Source of the DNA: Actinomycetes bacterium
GTDB taxonomy: Bacteria > Actinomycetota > Actinomycetes > Actinomycetales > Cellulomonadaceae
Reading direction: 5' to 3'
Assembly (NCBI GenBank): GCA_023462275.1
Contig: JAEWYD010000324.1
Location: 1 to 10,281 of the forward strand
DNA: 10,281 nucleotides
Shown here: piece by piece, positions 9,396 through 10,281 of the stretch
Numbering within the stretch: the first letter of the stretch is position 1
Layout: every line of letters starts with the position of its first letter
Made by a program: the position numbers and the translations under genes
Notes under the pieces: generated by a model
The model's input: only the letters and a program-made list of their open reading frames with translations
What the model was told of the DNA's origin: nothing
The model's database searches: none

Positions 9396-10178
9396 ATGAG
9401 GATCGTCGTCTGCGTCAAGCACGTGCCGGACGTGCAGTCCGAGCGTGGGTTCGTCGACGGCCGCGTGGACCGGAGCGAGGGCACGCTGAACGAGCTCGAC
9501 GAGAACGCCGTCGAGGCCGCGCTCCGCCTGGTCGAGGACGCCGGCGGCGAGGTGGTCGTGCTCACCGTCGGGCCCGACGACGCCGACGACGCCGTGCGTC
9601 GCGGTCTGCAGATGGGCGCGCACCGCGCCGTGCGGGTGACCGACGACGCGATCGCCGGGTCCGACGTCGTGGGGACCGCCGTGGTGCTCGCCGCGGCCGT
9701 GCGGCGCCTGGGCGCCCAGGCGCCCGTGGACCTCGTCCTCACCGGCATGGCCGCGCTCGACGGCCTGATGTCGGTCGTGCCGAGCCTGCTGGCCGCGCAG
9801 CTGGGGCTGCCTCAGGCGACGCTGGCCGCCGAGGTGACCGTCGGCGACGGCGTCGTGCGCGTGCGCCGCGAGCTCGACCACGTCACCGAGGTGCTCGAGG
9901 CGCCGCTGCCCGCCGTCGTCGGCGTGACGGACCAGGCCAACGACCCCCGCTACCCGAGCTTCGCCGGGATCATGGCCGCCCGGAAGGCGGCCGTGGACGT
10001 GTGGTCGCTGGCCGACCTGGGGGTGGACCCCGCCGCGGTCGGGGAAGCCGGTGCGCGCACCCGGGTGCTCGAGGCCACGCCGCGCCCCGCGCGCGAGGAC
10101 CGCGTGCTGCTGACCGACACGGGCGACGCCGGGGTCCGGCTCGCCGCATTCCTCGAGGAGAACGGGTTGCTGGCATGA
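9396..10178 (+). CDS. etfB: Electron transfer flavoprotein, beta subunit
   Basis: EtfB pairs with EtfA to form the soluble FAD-containing flavoprotein that accepts electrons from acyl-CoA and other dehydrogenases and passes them to a quinone oxidoreductase; the beta subunit binds AMP. It is 260 aa, the usual length. It opens MRIVVCVKHVPDVQSERGF, the standard EtfB/FixA start, followed by LNELDENAVEAALRL (31-45). GMAALDGLMSVVP (117-129) corresponds to the nucleotide-binding loop, and VTDQANDPRYPSFAGIMAAR (177-196) is the family signature. An Rossmann-like alpha/beta fold is expected; no membrane segments are seen. A Shine-Dalgarno AGAGGAG precedes the ATG. The stop overlaps the etfA start by 4 bp. 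It is divergent from glgX and has no obvious functional link to glycogen metabolism. Confidence 0.95.
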   Translation: MRIVVCVKHVPDVQSERGFVDGRVDRSEGTLNELDENAVEAALRLVEDAGGEVVVLTVGPDDADDAVRRGLQMGAHRAVRVTDDAIAGSDVVGTAVVLAAAVRRLGAQAPVDLVLTGMAALDGLMSVVPSLLAAQLGLPQATLAAEVTVGDGVVRVRRELDHVTEVLEAPLPAVVGVTDQANDPRYPSFAGIMAARKAAVDVWSLADLGVDPAAVGEAGARTRVLEATPRPAREDRVLLTDTGDAGVRLAAFLEENGLLA

Positions 10179-10281
10179 CGCTGGTCGTCGTCGACGCGGC
10201 CGCGGGCGCGCCCCGGGCCTCCGCCTTCGAGCTGCTCACCGCCGCGCGCGGCCTGGGCGGCGACGTCGGCGCCGTCTGGCT
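10175..10281 (+). CDS. etfA: Electron transfer flavoprotein, alpha subunit, N-terminal fragment
   Basis: The partner of EtfB that holds the FAD in its C-terminal domain, which is not visible here. Only 35 complete codons are in the window, beginning MTLVVVDAAAGAPRASAFEL, then LLTAARGLGGDVGAVW. A beta-strand with VVVD, then an ELLTAAR helix, is the usual start of EtfA. The ATG overlaps the etfB stop as ATGA, indicating translational coupling; GAGGAG at 10155-10160 is too distant to be a good ribosome site. The identification relies on this short similarity together with the etfB-etfA order, which is highly conserved. Confidence 0.85.
   Translation, partial: MTLVVVDAAAGAPRASAFELLTAARGLGGDVGAVW

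Noticed and set aside
9239..9748. Upstream extension of glgX to 9748
   Set aside because: It would be antisense to etfB, cross the whole intergenic region and add an Arg/Pro-rich stretch absent from GlgX proteins.

Overview
The window is very GC-rich DNA with strong G/C third-position codon bias, 4-bp ATGA gene overlaps, GTG starts and probable leaderless transcripts. Together with the gene content (GlgE pathway), this points to an actinobacterium, perhaps of the Cellulomonas/Micrococcales type; the genus is an inference from overall feel, not from a search. Coding density is high, no intergenic gap exceeds 190 bp, and I see no RNA genes, mobile elements, CRISPR or phage-like DNA.

Layout. 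Positions 1-4214 hold a minus-strand operon, read right to left: glgE (maltose-1-phosphate maltosyltransferase), treS (trehalose synthase) and the first 98 codons of mak/pep2 (maltokinase), which runs off the left edge. A 189-bp divergent intergenic region (4215-4403) carries a perfect 16-bp LacI-family-type palindrome. On each side is a TAnnnT hexamer placed exactly 6 nt before a GTG start codon. Positions 4404-6989 on the plus strand encode an alpha-glucan phosphorylase (glgP). A strong hairpin (7007-7049) separates it from the convergent glycogen-debranching enzyme glgX (7061-9238, minus). A second intergenic region (9239-9395) contains a near-consensus LacI-type site and precedes the plus-strand etfB-etfA pair (electron transfer flavoprotein); etfA is cut by the right edge.

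How the genes work together. TreS interconverts trehalose and maltose, Mak phosphorylates maltose with ATP to maltose-1-phosphate, and GlgE extends alpha-1,4-glucan with maltosyl units. A branching enzyme (glgB) usually completes the set and may lie beyond the left edge, downstream of mak. GlgP and GlgX do the reverse job: phosphorolysis of outer chains to glucose-1-phosphate and removal of the limit branches. The LacI-type sites at both intergenic regions suggest that a maltose/maltodextrin- or glucose-responsive regulator, not encoded here, coordinates synthesis and breakdown. The etf genes belong to a separate electron-transfer function.

I find no previously undescribed enzyme system. What merits a second look is regulatory: the operator pair and the symmetric leaderless starts.
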